DNA of 64,000 nt from Candidatus Poribacteria bacterium (GCA_958295945.1 OY282386.1:2493864-2557863); one strand, 5' to 3'. Shown: positions 16,924 to 27,121, counted from the stretch's first letter. Made by a program: numbers and translations. Notes: a model not told the origin generated them from the letters alone.

Positions 16924-19896
16924 TTATTTTTCAAGGTTAAAATGAAGCATACCGTTGTTTGCCGTGCCAACGTAAAGCGTGTTCCCTTCAATTGCAAGAG
17001 AAGTAATATGATTAGGTATCTCCGAGACAATCTGCTCCCAACTTCCGCTTTCCAAGCGGTAAACACCTGTGGTTTTGGTGATTCCATAGAGAGACGCTCC
17101 ATCAACAGCCAAGTGCTCCATGATGAGATTTGTACCATCTGCATCGTTGACAGCACGCCAATTTTTCCCTCCATCTGATGAAGCCACACCTGCATCTGTT
17201 GCCACATACACAGCGGAGCCAACAAATACAATCTCATTGAAGACTTTAACAGGAAACGGCAGAACTGTTGTAAAATCAAGCCAATTAGTTCCTTTATCAA
17301 ACGATGCGACAAGGTGACCATCCCTTTTCCCGACATAAACAGTATTTCCTGATGCTGCAAGTTTAAGATCTCTCTTTGCTATATCCAATGACAATTCAAC
17401 AGTTTCTTCTTGCTCGGTATCGTACCATTCTGAATCGCCATGTTCCCACCTGAAGAGTTTAAAATTGTATTCCAAATAGAATGTTCCACCACTGACAGCA
17501 AACGCACCACTTAACCCCTCCCGCATTAGTATCCATTGTCTCTGCTTATCCACTTTAACCAATTGCTTAAAGAATTGGTTTGCCCCAGAAAAATTATTTT
17601 GTAATTGTTCAATAGATGGTTTCCTAAACAGTGCAACATCCAGTGGTTCAAAGTGGTCTGAGTCAAAAAGTGGAATATCCTGAATCCGCACGAACGTTCT
17701 ACCCTTTGCAGATAGGTGATATGGACTGACTCTATCCCCGATTTCGCCGTTATAATTTACACTCGCATAAATTACGCCATCAGATTTGACTATATGATTA
17801 ATATATGGGGATGATTCTCTATGCGGTTTCGACATGAGTATTTCAACAGGAACGTTCATCCAAGACTTACCATTGTCCGCAGTTTTTATCACATCTGCTC
17901 CGAGTCTTCCATACAGAGTTGTTACTTCATTTTTTTCTTTTGCGTTACCCCTATCAACGACGAGATCATATAGAAATCCCTTATCCTTATCTGGAGTGAT
18001 GTTCACCATGTTCCACGATTTACCGCTATCAGTAGAACGATAAAGACCATCGTTACTACCGACATAAATAGTGTTTGTGTTCATAACGACAGCAGGACTT
18101 ATACTATCCATAAGAGGCGAGATGTCTGCTAATTGTGGAGCTAACCAAGTGTATCCACCATCAAGAGATCGTACCATGCCTCTTTCCATCAGTAAGAGTG
18201 TCTCGCCGGCAGCAATTAGTTTTGCATCAGGTATAAAACCATTTACTGCCCACGCGTTTATAGGGGTTATGTCATGCCACATATCTCCGAGTTTACTTCC
18301 GCGAAATACACCCCAACCTCGTTCATGTCCTCGCGCTACTTTCGCAGGATCATCCCAGCCCTCACTAAGTTCTGCCAATACATAAACATACTCTTTATTG
18401 GTTGTAACTGAATACACCTGTTTGATTGACTCTGGTAATTTCATGCGTTTCCACCCGTTGTCGTCCAAACGATAGAATCCGTCTACTGTTCCGGCAAAAA
18501 GTGTGTTTTTAACTTCAACTAAAGAATTAATTCCAGACAATCCATGACTAATTCTTTGCCAAGTCTTGCCCCAATCTTCGGAACTATAAACCCCACTGTC
18601 AAAAGCAATATAGAATGCGTGGTCCTTTAGAATCAACCCAATAGGATCCTGATGCTTTTCCTTCCAAGAGTACAGTAAATCCCATGTTTTTCCATCATCT
18701 GTAGACTCGTAAAGTTCAGAAGATGGTAAAAAATACAAAGTCCTGTTCCACGTCCCAAGCAGTTGTTGTTGTCCCGATGGGATTTGATACAAAGATTCAA
18801 TGTTAGAGATGTCTTGCCACCCTTTCCCGTTGGCAGGTAATTTATAGATCTTCCCAGAAGACGGAATAACCGTATACAGATCACCATCAGGCGATGCAAG
18901 AAAACTATGTGCGGAACTACCAAAAATCGGTTTAGACGGTATCCACACTTGCTTAGGAACAGAATTGTCTTCTCCTTCTGCAGCAGCCAATAGAACTTCT
19001 TCGGATTTCTTACCGAGACTATCGCTTACACTAAGGGCATTTGGATTACCACGTTGATTTAGATCATCTTGCTTGGCATCTACATTCTGAACAATAGGCG
19101 CGTCAACTATTTCTACTGTCATTTCAGCCTGCGTATCTAAACTATACGGTTTCTGAAAACGGGCTAAGTATTGGTTGCCAATACCGAACATCAAAATAAC
19201 CATTATTATACTTGATACAGCAATTGTCCACGGCATTATAGGTTTGCTACCGGTAGGTGCTCCCGGTCTTCGTCTCGCTACATCCTCCATGATATTACCT
19301 GTTAAGTTCGGTGAAATCTGAAAATGGTCAAGTGCTTCTCTAATCATCGTCTCCTCCTTTTGTAGACGGTTCCTCGCACGTTGCAATCGACTTTTGATTG
19401 TGCCCGCAGACACACCTAAAAATCGACTAATCTCCTCAACCGTCATTTCACCAAGATAATGGAGCGTCATTACTGTGCGTTCACTCTCTTTCAACTTCGC
19501 AAGCAGTTTTTTCACAATTTCGCGTTGTGTCTGATTCGCAGTTTTTGCGCGCTCTGCTGCGACATGTTGTGAATAAGCGTCTTTCTGTAGCATCGTTGTC
19601 TCAGTCTCCTCTAAAGGTTGAGTTTTTATCCGATTCTTGCGGATCCATGTGGCACAAAGACGGGTCGTGATTACATACACCCACCCGGAAAACAGTTTCG
19701 GATCTTTCAGGGTATGGAGTCTTTGATATATGATAAGAAAAACGTCTTGGGTGATATCTTCAGCAGTGTGAAAATCTCCTATTTTTCGCCAAGCAAGTGC
19801 GTGAATCGATTTTTGATACTTTTCTACAAGTTCAGCGAATGCTGTTTGATCATCATCAAGAATTCGGCGGATGAGTTCAAAATCGTCGTTTTTCAT
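16924..19896 (-). CDS. ECF sigma factor fused through one membrane helix to an Asp-box beta-propeller
   Basis: 990 residues. Residues 1-90 are sigma region 2 (ALAWRKIGDFHTAEDITQDVF, FSGWVYVITTRLCATWIRK); 125-185 are region 4 (LKESERTVMTLHYLGEMTVEEISRFLGVSAGTIKSRLQRARNR split into its two helices). A single hydrophobic helix lies at 221-244 (IMPWTIAVSSIIMVILMFGI). The remaining 740 residues hold at least seven Asp-box hairpins (STDDGKTW, SEDWGKTW, SLDGGYTW, STDSGKSW, TADNGKSW, SSDGGKNW), the signature of sialidase/BNR-type propellers. The likely topology places sigma in the cytoplasm and the propeller outside the membrane, so an outer ligand could control sigma release. Fusions of ECF sigma factors with large extracytoplasmic tails are known as a class. 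The start follows GGAGATAGCAA. Confidence 0.9.
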   Translation of the reverse strand: MKNDDFELIRRILDDDQTAFAELVEKYQKSIHALAWRKIGDFHTAEDITQDVFLIIYQRLHTLKDPKLFSGWVYVITTRLCATWIRKNRIKTQPLEETETTMLQKDAYSQHVAAERAKTANQTQREIVKKLLAKLKESERTVMTLHYLGEMTVEEISRFLGVSAGTIKSRLQRARNRLQKEETMIREALDHFQISPNLTGNIMEDVARRRPGAPTGSKPIMPWTIAVSSIIMVILMFGIGNQYLARFQKPYSLDTQAEMTVEIVDAPIVQNVDAKQDDLNQRGNPNALSVSDSLGKKSEEVLLAAAEGEDNSVPKQVWIPSKPIFGSSAHSFLASPDGDLYTVIPSSGKIYKLPANGKGWQDISNIESLYQIPSGQQQLLGTWNRTLYFLPSSELYESTDDGKTWDLLYSWKEKHQDPIGLILKDHAFYIAFDSGVYSSEDWGKTWQRISHGLSGINSLVEVKNTLFAGTVDGFYRLDDNGWKRMKLPESIKQVYSVTTNKEYVYVLAELSEGWDDPAKVARGHERGWGVFRGSKLGDMWHDITPINAWAVNGFIPDAKLIAAGETLLLMERGMVRSLDGGYTWLAPQLADISPLMDSISPAVVMNTNTIYVGSNDGLYRSTDSGKSWNMVNITPDKDKGFLYDLVVDRGNAKEKNEVTTLYGRLGADVIKTADNGKSWMNVPVEILMSKPHRESSPYINHIVKSDGVIYASVNYNGEIGDRVSPYHLSAKGRTFVRIQDIPLFDSDHFEPLDVALFRKPSIEQLQNNFSGANQFFKQLVKVDKQRQWILMREGLSGAFAVSGGTFYLEYNFKLFRWEHGDSEWYDTEQEETVELSLDIAKRDLKLAASGNTVYVGKRDGHLVASFDKGTNWLDFTTVLPFPVKVFNEIVFVGSAVYVATDAGVASSDGGKNWRAVNDADGTNLIMEHLAVDGASLYGITKTTGVYRLESGSWEQIVSEIPNHITSLAIEGNTLYVGTANNGMLHFNLEK

Positions 19897-20227
19897 TTGC
19901 TATCTCCATAAAGCAATAGTTTGATTTATCATATATCAAATTATAATGTCGCAAATTAGGAGGAAAACGGTTGCATAATTCTTAAAAGGAGATATTATTC
20001 TTGTGAAAAAAGAGTTTAGGGTAGAATGTGGTGGTATTTAGAACTGCATACGTATCATCAATAGTGTCTATATGATTAGAGACTATACCGCAGTATAACA
20101 ACACAAGCATTATTCTTCAAGTCCAAATTAGGAAACAGATTTTCCTATATCAAAACACAAAGATTTGATAAAATAACAATCAATTCAACACTAAAAATCA
20201 GAAACCGATAAAGGAACAACAATAGAA
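19897..20227. other. Divergent intergenic region between sigma-propeller and sulfatase genes
   Basis: 331 bases, no gene. It holds the ECF-like promoter described at 19949-19976, and an AT-rich stretch before the sulfatase start. No repeat element was found. The sulfatase promoter is not obvious. Confidence 0.55.
19949..19976 (-). promoter_or_regulatory. Putative ECF-type promoter of the sigma-propeller gene
   Basis: On the minus strand TGCAAC (19976-19971) is followed, after 17 bases, by GCGAC (19953-19949). The same pair with 16 bases is found upstream of the sigma-clamp gene at 31195-31169, and TGCAAC...CGTC is the general form of ECF promoters. The distance to the ATG is about 52 bases. 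Autoregulation is inferred, not shown. Confidence 0.5.
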
Positions 20228-21688
20228 ATGGAAAACCGACCAAACATATTATGGTACTGCACAGACCAACAACGATTTGACACCATTGGAGCATTAGGCA
20301 ACCCACACATCCACACACCACGACTAGACGAATTTGTTAGCCAATCAACTTCATTTACACACGCCTATTGCCAGTCACCTATTTGCACACCCTCTCGTGC
20401 AAGCTTCATGACTGGTATGTATCCTTCAGCCATTAGCGTCACCGGCAACGGCAACCCAGTTTTCCCTGAATATTATGAAGACAGGTTAATCTCACATGTG
20501 ATGGCAGATAACGGTTATGACTGCGGTTTGATCGGCAAACTCCATCTTGCAAGTGCCTTTGATGGACAAGAAAACCGTGTCAACGATGGCTACCGTTATT
20601 TCCAATATAGTCACGACCACGGCAAACCAAAGGCTTATGGACACGAATACGCGGATTGGTTACGCGAACAAGGTGAAGACCTTGGAAAATTATTACAACA
20701 ACGAGTCGTCAATCAGAAACCGAAGAAAAAGACAGGACAATTTCCTGAACCCACACTTGATTGCGATAATATACCACCGCATCTCCACCAAACCTACTGG
20801 TGCACCGAAAAAACAATTGAATTTATCAACAAAAACCGAAAGAAAGACCAACCGTGGATGCTAAACATCAATCCATTCGACCCACATCCTGGATTTGATG
20901 CACCTTGGGAATATTACCGTCGCTACGACCCAGAAACATTACCCGGTTGCCACTATCAAGAAAGCGATATCGCTTTTCAAAACAAATTAACAAACGCAGG
21001 CATCGATTTTCAATCACAGGCAAAACCACCCGAAGAGTGGGACCATAAACAGATACAGGCTTCTTATTACGCTATGATTGAACAGCTTGACCACGAGTTC
21101 GGACGTATACTTGACCACCTGGATGCTAAAGGACTCCGTGAAAATACTATCGTCATCTTCACTTCTGATCACGGAGAATCACTTGGAGACCACGGGTTGG
21201 CACACAAAGGATGCCGTTTCTATGAAGGATTGGCAAGAGTACCACTCATCATTTCATTTCCAACTCAATTCTTGGAAAACGTTCAAACTGAAGCACTTGT
21301 AGAACTGCTTGATATTGTCCCCACACTATACGACATGTTAGGAATAGATGTCCCTTATTACGTCCAAGGCAAATCACTTGCTCCATTGTTATGTGGCAAA
21401 GCACCTGTCTCAGAGCATCGAGAGGCAGTCCGTTCTGAATTTTTCGGAGCACTCTCAACTGAAGACCAGACGCACGCGACGATGTACCGAGACAGACGTT
21501 GGAAACTCGTCACCTACCATCAGAAAGGTATATGCGAATTATATGACCTTGAAAATGACCCGTGGGAACACAACGATCTTTCCGAACATACCGATTACCA
21601 AGATATCAAGTGGGAACTGTTCCAAAAGAGTTTTGATGCAACCGTCTACGCACATCCACAGATGATACCTCGTGTCGCTTCACATTAG
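20228..21688 (+). CDS. Sulfatase (alkaline phosphatase superfamily, formylglycine type)
   Basis: 486 residues. The formylglycine signature is CTPSR with Cys53 followed by the sequence ASFMTGMYPS, so an anaerobic- or FGE-type maturase is required. The N-terminus starts with NILWYCTDQQRFDTIG (metal-binding Asp13) and the second metal site is FTSDHGESLGDHG at about residues 316-328. There is no signal peptide, so the enzyme would act in the cytoplasm, unlike most extracellular sulfatases. Substrates could be sulfated polysaccharide fragments or sulfated sterols/alcohols, but this is guesswork. The next gene is an OPT-like membrane protein 153 bases downstream. Confidence 0.9.
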   Translation: MENRPNILWYCTDQQRFDTIGALGNPHIHTPRLDEFVSQSTSFTHAYCQSPICTPSRASFMTGMYPSAISVTGNGNPVFPEYYEDRLISHVMADNGYDCGLIGKLHLASAFDGQENRVNDGYRYFQYSHDHGKPKAYGHEYADWLREQGEDLGKLLQQRVVNQKPKKKTGQFPEPTLDCDNIPPHLHQTYWCTEKTIEFINKNRKKDQPWMLNINPFDPHPGFDAPWEYYRRYDPETLPGCHYQESDIAFQNKLTNAGIDFQSQAKPPEEWDHKQIQASYYAMIEQLDHEFGRILDHLDAKGLRENTIVIFTSDHGESLGDHGLAHKGCRFYEGLARVPLIISFPTQFLENVQTEALVELLDIVPTLYDMLGIDVPYYVQGKSLAPLLCGKAPVSEHREAVRSEFFGALSTEDQTHATMYRDRRWKLVTYHQKGICELYDLENDPWEHNDLSEHTDYQDIKWELFQKSFDATVYAHPQMIPRVASH

Positions 21689-21841
21689 TGTATTGGTTTG
21701 AACCTTCAAAACGGTAGGCGAGGTATCCTAACCTCACCTGTGCAAAACGTAGAAATGACTCTAAAATCTACGACCAATTAGTTCATAGTCGCGCAATTTA
21801 TTGTGCCCTTCTCTTCTTCATATATCACGAGGTAGAAATAG

Positions 21842-23752
21842 ATGACCCCAAGAGCCGTTCTCATCGGGTTAGCACTCGTCATCGTTCAAACAGCAATTAC
21901 GCCATACAATGACTACTACCTTCAAGGGACAGACATCTCTGGTAACCACTTCCCTTTAGGTGCAGTTTTCACACTCATTTTTCTTACCTTTGTCATCAAT
22001 TCTGTCTTTAAGAAGATATTACCAAAAGCGATGCTCAATCCGGCAGAACTCATAGTTATTTGGGTGATGATGTGTGTAAGTTCAGCGATCCCCTCCAAAG
22101 GAATGATCGGATTCTTACTGCCATATTTAGCCGCACCTGTCTATTTTGCCACATCTGAAAACGAATGGGCAGAAACACTCCATCCACACCTACCTGAATG
22201 GTTAATCGTATGGGATAAAAGTGCTGTCGTAAATTTCTACGAAGGAGAGTCGGTCGTTCCATGGCTACTCTGGATAAAACCGATAATTGTGTGGTCAGTT
22301 TTTATCCTAATCCTCTATTTTCTAACTATCTGTGTATCAATTGTTCTACGAAAACAGTGGGTAGAACGCGAAAGATTTATATTTCCGCTTGTGACTGTCC
22401 CTGTAGAGTTGGTTCTGCAATCCGCAACCCAATCCAAATTAGGGGCTCTTTTCAACAAAAAACTCGTCTGGATAGGGTTTGGCATCGCTGCAGCATTTCA
22501 TCTACTCAACGGACTACACGAGTACATTCCCGCACTCCCATCTATCCCAAATCGCTACGACCTATACGCACCATTCACCGAACGTCCTTGGATTGTAATG
22601 CGATGGTGGCCCCAATTTCGGTTCTTTCTCTACTTCTCTGTCATCGGCATAACCTATTTTCTCGCAATGGACGTGTCGTTTAGTTGTTGGTTCTTCTTTC
22701 TAATCTTCAAAATACAGTACATCATTATCAACGCATTCGCAATCCCTATTAGTCCTTGGATATGTGCCAGAGGACAGACGATGGCAGCTTATGTTGTGAT
22801 GGTTATCGCTTTTCTCATAAACAGTCGCGCACACATCATGGACATTCTGAAACGCACATTCACAAAATCTACAAATACAACAATTGACGATTCCAACGAA
22901 GTACTACCCTATCGATGGGCAGTTTTCGGAGGCGTAATCAGTTTTCTACTGCTTATCATGCTATGTGCTTATGCAGGTATGTCGTTGTGGGTCGCATGTA
23001 GTATCATTATTCTATTTCTGATTGTTTCCACCGCTTTATCGTGGATGGTAGTCAACGGGGGTATGCTACTTATTCAAGCTCCGATGTATCCCGTGGAATA
23101 CTTTGAGATTGTTACTGGTTCAAGAATCATTAACGCCAACAGTTTAGCACTCTTAGGATTTCAACGCGTCATGATGCGCGACTGGGGTGGTATTCTAATG
23201 CCGAGTGTGCTACACGGGTTCAAAGCCGCAGATCCTGTCGGAGTAAATCGGAAAAGAATTCTCGGAGCAATGATGCTTGCAATCGTAGTCGCAATCGGTG
23301 TTTCATTCGCTGCATCCCTACCACTGATATATGACAAAGGTGGCGTAAATCTGCAAGGCGGACCTTTCATCGGAGCACCAAGATACTTCAACCATATCGT
23401 TTCCCTAATCCAATATCCCAGGGACATGAAATTAGGTGAAGCATACAGTATGCTGTTAGGTGTTGGCATCACATCATTTCTACTCATCATGCAACGGCAA
23501 TTTATGTGGTGGCAGCTGCATCCAATCGGTTATGTGATGGGAGCAGTCTATTCTTCATATTTCCTCTGGTCCTGTATCTTTGTCGGATGGTTTGTGAAGT
23601 TCATAATCCTAAAATCAGGTGGAATAGGATATTATCGTCGGTGCCGACCACTATTTATGGGATTGATAGTCGGTGAATTTGGCATCGTCGGCGCGTGGAT
23701 GGTGCTCGGAATGTTCACAGGGGTGAACTATCAAAATGCACTGCCTGGTTAA
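21842..23752 (+). CDS. OPT-like membrane protein (DUF6785/DUF6784 type)
   Basis: 636 residues and about 14 hydrophobic segments, beginning with a long first helix (AVLIGLALVIVQTAITPYND). Recognisable blocks are LPKAMLNPAELIVIWVMMCVSSAIPSKG, WVERERFIFPLVTVPVEL, and near the end HPIGYVMGAVYSSYFLWSCIFVGWFVKFIILKSGG. This is the architecture of the DUF6785/DUF6784 protein family, which is related to oligopeptide transporters and found expanded in Poribacteria. A paralogue is at 45530. Start ATG follows CGAGGTAGAAATAG. Substrate unknown; the upstream sulfatase is the only contextual hint. Confidence 0.85.
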   Translation: MTPRAVLIGLALVIVQTAITPYNDYYLQGTDISGNHFPLGAVFTLIFLTFVINSVFKKILPKAMLNPAELIVIWVMMCVSSAIPSKGMIGFLLPYLAAPVYFATSENEWAETLHPHLPEWLIVWDKSAVVNFYEGESVVPWLLWIKPIIVWSVFILILYFLTICVSIVLRKQWVERERFIFPLVTVPVELVLQSATQSKLGALFNKKLVWIGFGIAAAFHLLNGLHEYIPALPSIPNRYDLYAPFTERPWIVMRWWPQFRFFLYFSVIGITYFLAMDVSFSCWFFFLIFKIQYIIINAFAIPISPWICARGQTMAAYVVMVIAFLINSRAHIMDILKRTFTKSTNTTIDDSNEVLPYRWAVFGGVISFLLLIMLCAYAGMSLWVACSIIILFLIVSTALSWMVVNGGMLLIQAPMYPVEYFEIVTGSRIINANSLALLGFQRVMMRDWGGILMPSVLHGFKAADPVGVNRKRILGAMMLAIVVAIGVSFAASLPLIYDKGGVNLQGGPFIGAPRYFNHIVSLIQYPRDMKLGEAYSMLLGVGITSFLLIMQRQFMWWQLHPIGYVMGAVYSSYFLWSCIFVGWFVKFIILKSGGIGYYRRCRPLFMGLIVGEFGIVGAWMVLGMFTGVNYQNALPG

Positions 23753-24198
23753 TCCAGTGCTATTATACCATTTCTAATTAAGAACATACCATTCTAAAGC
23801 AATTGCTGGTTAGTAGGCGCGAAATTCATTGCGCCTCTTACATTCTCTGTCTTAACCCAACCTACAATTTACTTCATTTCTCTTATACCAAACTCACTTT
23901 ATTGTAAAAACCATAATTATTTACACACTGCGGTAGGTTCGGTTTCCTAACCGCATCTACCGAGGCGTGTGCACGTATTTTACATTTCACTATAAAACCA
24001 AATTACCATTGAAATCCATTTTCTTGTTGTGAATTTTTACAAATAATGTTAATATGAAAATACATGAGACAAACTCACGTTAAAATATGCAACACCCATT
24101 ATTGTTCAATGGTGAACGTATTGAAAAGAACTGTGCCAATGCAAAGGGCACAAAAAACTATATTCCTGAATCAAGCTTCCATTATGGAGGAAACGAAG
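23753..24198. other. Intergenic region with two dispersed hairpin repeats
   Basis: 446 bases between the OPT-like gene and the LamG gene. It contains the CGCGAAATTCATTGCGCC repeat (about 23813-23837) and the GGTTTCCTAACC hairpin (23931-23962). Upstream ATGs in frame with the LamG gene extend to 24064 but have no ribosome-binding site. Confidence 0.65.
23931..23962. repeat. Dispersed CGGTAGG/TTCCTAACC hairpin repeat
   Basis: Imperfect palindrome CGGTAG...CTACCG around GGTTTCCTAACC. Related copies are at about 21714-21745, 29292-29318, 31383-31405 and 32729-32762, always between genes. Confidence 0.75.
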
Positions 24199-24999
24199 AT
24201 GAAATTTAGAAATCAGAGTAATTCTTTACTACTATGTTTAGGTCTTCTCATATTTGTGTTGTCTGTCACGGCTATCACCCATGCACGTGTTTTAGAAGAT
24301 GATAATGTTGAAGTTGTCTACCTTTTTGATGAAGGAGAAGGTGAGGTCGCTTATGATTCATCACCAAACGGACGCGATGGATCAATTATCGGGGCACAAT
24401 GGGTCGATGCTGTTTATGGAACCGGACTACAGTATGATGGCGAAGACGACAACCTGATTATTGATGGATATGCTGGTGTCGGAGGAACAGACCCACGAAC
24501 TGTCCTTTTCTGGTTTAAATCAGACTCCACAAGACAACATTCATGGGTCAAATGGGGACCGAATACTGCTGGGGCAAAATATTACATCCGAGCACACCCA
24601 TCAGGTGAAGAATGCTTCTTGAGAATTGAGGTCAACGGTGGACAAAATTACGGGAACGATAATGTCTGTGACGGCGAATGGCATCATTGTGCATTGGTTT
24701 TTCCCAACGGTTCAGATTCTGTCCAAGACCACCACCTATATGTTGATGGTAATCTTCAAGAAAAGATTGGTAATGATCATGTGATGGACACGGGTGCTCA
24801 AGAACAAGTTGTGAACATTGGTGCACGTCTCACTGGACACCATTTCTTACACGGAATTATGGATGAACTCGCAATTCTTAGCACTGCCCTTGACGAAGAT
24901 CAGATTAACGATATCAAAGAAAATGGCTTGCATGGGTCTGTCAGTGTTGACCCGAAAGGCAAATTAGCAACAAGTTGGGCAAGAATTAAAAAGTATTAG
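24199..24999 (+). CDS. Secreted LamG-domain protein
   Basis: 266 residues from the ATG at 24199, which follows GGAGGAAACGAAG; an earlier ATG at 24064 adds an implausible leader. Signal peptide SLLLCLGLLIFVLSVTAITHA, then one LamG/concanavalin-like jelly roll: VVYLFDEGEGEVAYDSSPNGRDG, LQYDGEDDNLI, TVLFWFKSDS, CDGEWHHCALVF, LYVDGNLQ, MDELAILSTALDEDQI. The last residues are DPKGKLATSWARIKKY. LamG domains bind sugars, steroids or proteins outside the cell. The same fold and C-terminal tail are in the genes at 26077, 33104 and 34129. Confidence 0.88.
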   Translation: MKFRNQSNSLLLCLGLLIFVLSVTAITHARVLEDDNVEVVYLFDEGEGEVAYDSSPNGRDGSIIGAQWVDAVYGTGLQYDGEDDNLIIDGYAGVGGTDPRTVLFWFKSDSTRQHSWVKWGPNTAGAKYYIRAHPSGEECFLRIEVNGGQNYGNDNVCDGEWHHCALVFPNGSDSVQDHHLYVDGNLQEKIGNDHVMDTGAQEQVVNIGARLTGHHFLHGIMDELAILSTALDEDQINDIKENGLHGSVSVDPKGKLATSWARIKKY

Positions 25000-25246
25000 C
25001 CTAATTCACTAATTGTGTGATTTTAATTTACTATAAATCCCGTAGGCGTGCTTTGTAAGCGCGCCTCTTTGCATTGCACACGGATACCATGACTCACACT
25101 ACTGTAGTACGGGTTTTCCGCACCCCCCGCAATCCCGTTTACATCCGCCAACAATTCCATCTACCGTTCTGGTCGTGGATATACAACTGAAAATGAACGT
25201 GTGAGTATTAACTGAAATTTAAGGAACTGACATTAAAGGAATATGA

Positions 25247-26080
25247 ATGCCAATATTAACACAAGCACACCGTGAACATTTTGATGAATACGGTTATATG
25301 GTAATTGAAAATGCAGTTCCGATTGAATTGTGTGAAGCAGTGGTTGATTCAATTTTTGCATTCTTGGAGATGGACCCATCCGATCCGAATGACTGGTATC
25401 GCGCACCTCACAAACCCGGTGCCGGCATGGTAGAAATGTATTTTCATCAGGCGATGTGGAACGTATACCAACATCCTTCGATTTATCAAATCTATACCGA
25501 GGTGTATGGCACTCAACGAATCTGGGTACACATTGATAGAGTCAACATGAAACCTCCCAAACATCCTGACTATCCAAAATGGGATCACCTCGGGATGTAT
25601 CACTGGGATGTGGACACATCAAAACTACCGGTGCACTTCAGCACGCAAGGGGTTTTGTTTCTAAGAGATACCGCAGAAAATCAAGGGTCTTTTGTGTGTT
25701 GGCCTGGAGCACATAAGTCGTTAATAGATGAAGAGAATCCATGGGTGCCTGAATTGACACCAGAGATATATAGAGAAAAATTTGTCCAAGTACCAGCGAA
25801 GGCCGGCTCATTGTTAATTTGGCATATAGCACTTCCACACGGGAACGGCCGCAACACTTCAGATAAACCCAGACTGGCACAGTATATGAACTATTACCGC
25901 GCACCGAATCCGATGAATGAAGAACGCCGTCAAGAAAGAATAACCTTATGGAGAGAACGCAGAGCATTAGGGCACGGTCCCTATCCTGGTGACCCACGCG
26001 GGTGGGAAGCGAAAAACTACGGATCACCAGAATTGACACCTTTAGGACGAAAACTTTTAGGGCTTGATTTGTGGGATTAG
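25247..26080 (+). CDS. Phytanoyl-CoA dioxygenase (PhyH) family protein
   Basis: 277 residues. It has the double-stranded beta-helix iron site of the PhyH family: His119-Trp-Asp121 (YHWDVD), distal His198 (LLIWHIALPHGNGRN), and Arg209 for 2-oxoglutarate. The N-terminus starts FDEYGYMVIENAVP. Members hydroxylate diverse substrates using Fe(II) and 2-oxoglutarate; the family is strongly expanded in Poribacteria. The stop codon overlaps that of the convergent LamG gene by two bases. Confidence 0.9.
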   Translation: MPILTQAHREHFDEYGYMVIENAVPIELCEAVVDSIFAFLEMDPSDPNDWYRAPHKPGAGMVEMYFHQAMWNVYQHPSIYQIYTEVYGTQRIWVHIDRVNMKPPKHPDYPKWDHLGMYHWDVDTSKLPVHFSTQGVLFLRDTAENQGSFVCWPGAHKSLIDEENPWVPELTPEIYREKFVQVPAKAGSLLIWHIALPHGNGRNTSDKPRLAQYMNYYRAPNPMNEERRQERITLWRERRALGHGPYPGDPRGWEAKNYGSPELTPLGRKLLGLDLWD

Positions 26081-26877
26081 TATTTCTTAATCATTCCCCA
26101 TCTGGTGGTTAATTTGTCTTGTGGGTCAATGCCAAGGGCACTTTTTAATCCGACATTACGAATCGAATTAATCTGCTTTAAACTCAAATCCACATTAAAG
26201 ATAGCAACTTCATCCATTGAACCGAACATAAAAGTGTGGTTAGCCAACTTTGCCCCGATATTGATTGCTTGGGTGTCAATGTTGGTGTTCACTGCAAATT
26301 CGGTTCCCTCTTTTGCCTGAAGTTTACCATCTACATAGAGATCGTGATCTTTCACTGCATCCGACCCTTTAGGGAAAACAACGGCACAATGATGCCACTC
26401 ACCATCACAGACATTATCTGTTCCGAAATTGTTACCACCGTTGACTTCAACACGCAAATTACATTCATTACCCCGGACATGCGACCGGATGTAGTATTTT
26501 TGAGTAGACGCATTCACTCCCCACTTAACCCAAGAATGGTCACGAACTACATCAGATTTAAACCAGAATACAGTTGTTCTTGGGTCTGTACCGCCTATGC
26601 CGTTATATCCTGTAACAATGAGATTATCATCAGTGCCATCGTATTCTAATGCTTTCCCGAACATCCCTTCCACACGTTTTGCACCAGTGATTTCACCATG
26701 TCGCTCATTCCCAGAAATATCTTTGGCAACGTTACCGTCATTTTCGTCTAATAGATAAGCCACCTCAACGGTACCCACATCAATCGTTGCCGCAAAACTG
26801 ATAAAAGGAATCAACAGTGTAAATACGATAGAACTCAATAGGACAATTTTCATCGTAGTCTGACTTCTGAATTTCAT
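26077..26877 (-). CDS. Secreted LamG-domain protein
   Basis: 266 residues from the ATG at 26877 (Shine-Dalgarno TGGAGGAAAAAG). Signal peptide MKIVLLSSIVFTLLIPFISFAA; LamG core VEVAYLLDENDGNVAKDISGNERHG, LEYDGTDDNLIVTGYNG, TTVFWFKSD, CDGEWHHCAVVFPKGSD, MDEVAIFNVDLSL. Tail DPQDKLTTRWGMIKKY. It is about 60 percent like the LamG gene at 24199 by eye, and it runs tail-to-tail with the PhyH gene. A degraded third copy follows on the same strand at 27122. Confidence 0.87.
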   Translation of the reverse strand: MKFRSQTTMKIVLLSSIVFTLLIPFISFAATIDVGTVEVAYLLDENDGNVAKDISGNERHGEITGAKRVEGMFGKALEYDGTDDNLIVTGYNGIGGTDPRTTVFWFKSDVVRDHSWVKWGVNASTQKYYIRSHVRGNECNLRVEVNGGNNFGTDNVCDGEWHHCAVVFPKGSDAVKDHDLYVDGKLQAKEGTEFAVNTNIDTQAINIGAKLANHTFMFGSMDEVAIFNVDLSLKQINSIRNVGLKSALGIDPQDKLTTRWGMIKKY

Positions 26878-26893
26878 TCTTTTTCCTCCAACG

Positions 26894-27019
26894 TTATAGT
26901 GAATTATCAAAATAAGTTGACAAATCATCTGTAGGAGCGATCTCCGAATCGCGATAGACCGAGAATCGGAGTTCCTCCTACAACTCGTAATGTCAAGTTA
27001 ATTGTAAAATCCACTATAA
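26894..27019. mobile_element. 126-bp MITE-like element with TTATAGTG ends, carrying a GTAGGAG hairpin
   Basis: The ends TTATAGTGAATT and CACTATAA at 26894 and 27012 are part of an imperfect inverted repeat of about 29 bases. Its TTGACA/TGTCAA ends face each other inward. Inside sits the GTAGGAG...CTCCTAC palindrome (26931-26981) that contains GCGATCTCCGAATCGC. If the true ends are TAGTG, the flanking TA pairs would fit a TA target site as in Tc1/mariner-type elements. A related element is at 29254-29358. Confidence 0.65.
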
Positions 27020-27121
27020 TATTTATGGATATAGTATTATCAAACTCACGTTATTCTCAATAATTGTTGAAATTCCTAACAAGACATATTAGCAGAATAA
27101 TTCTGAATAAACAAGAAAAGA

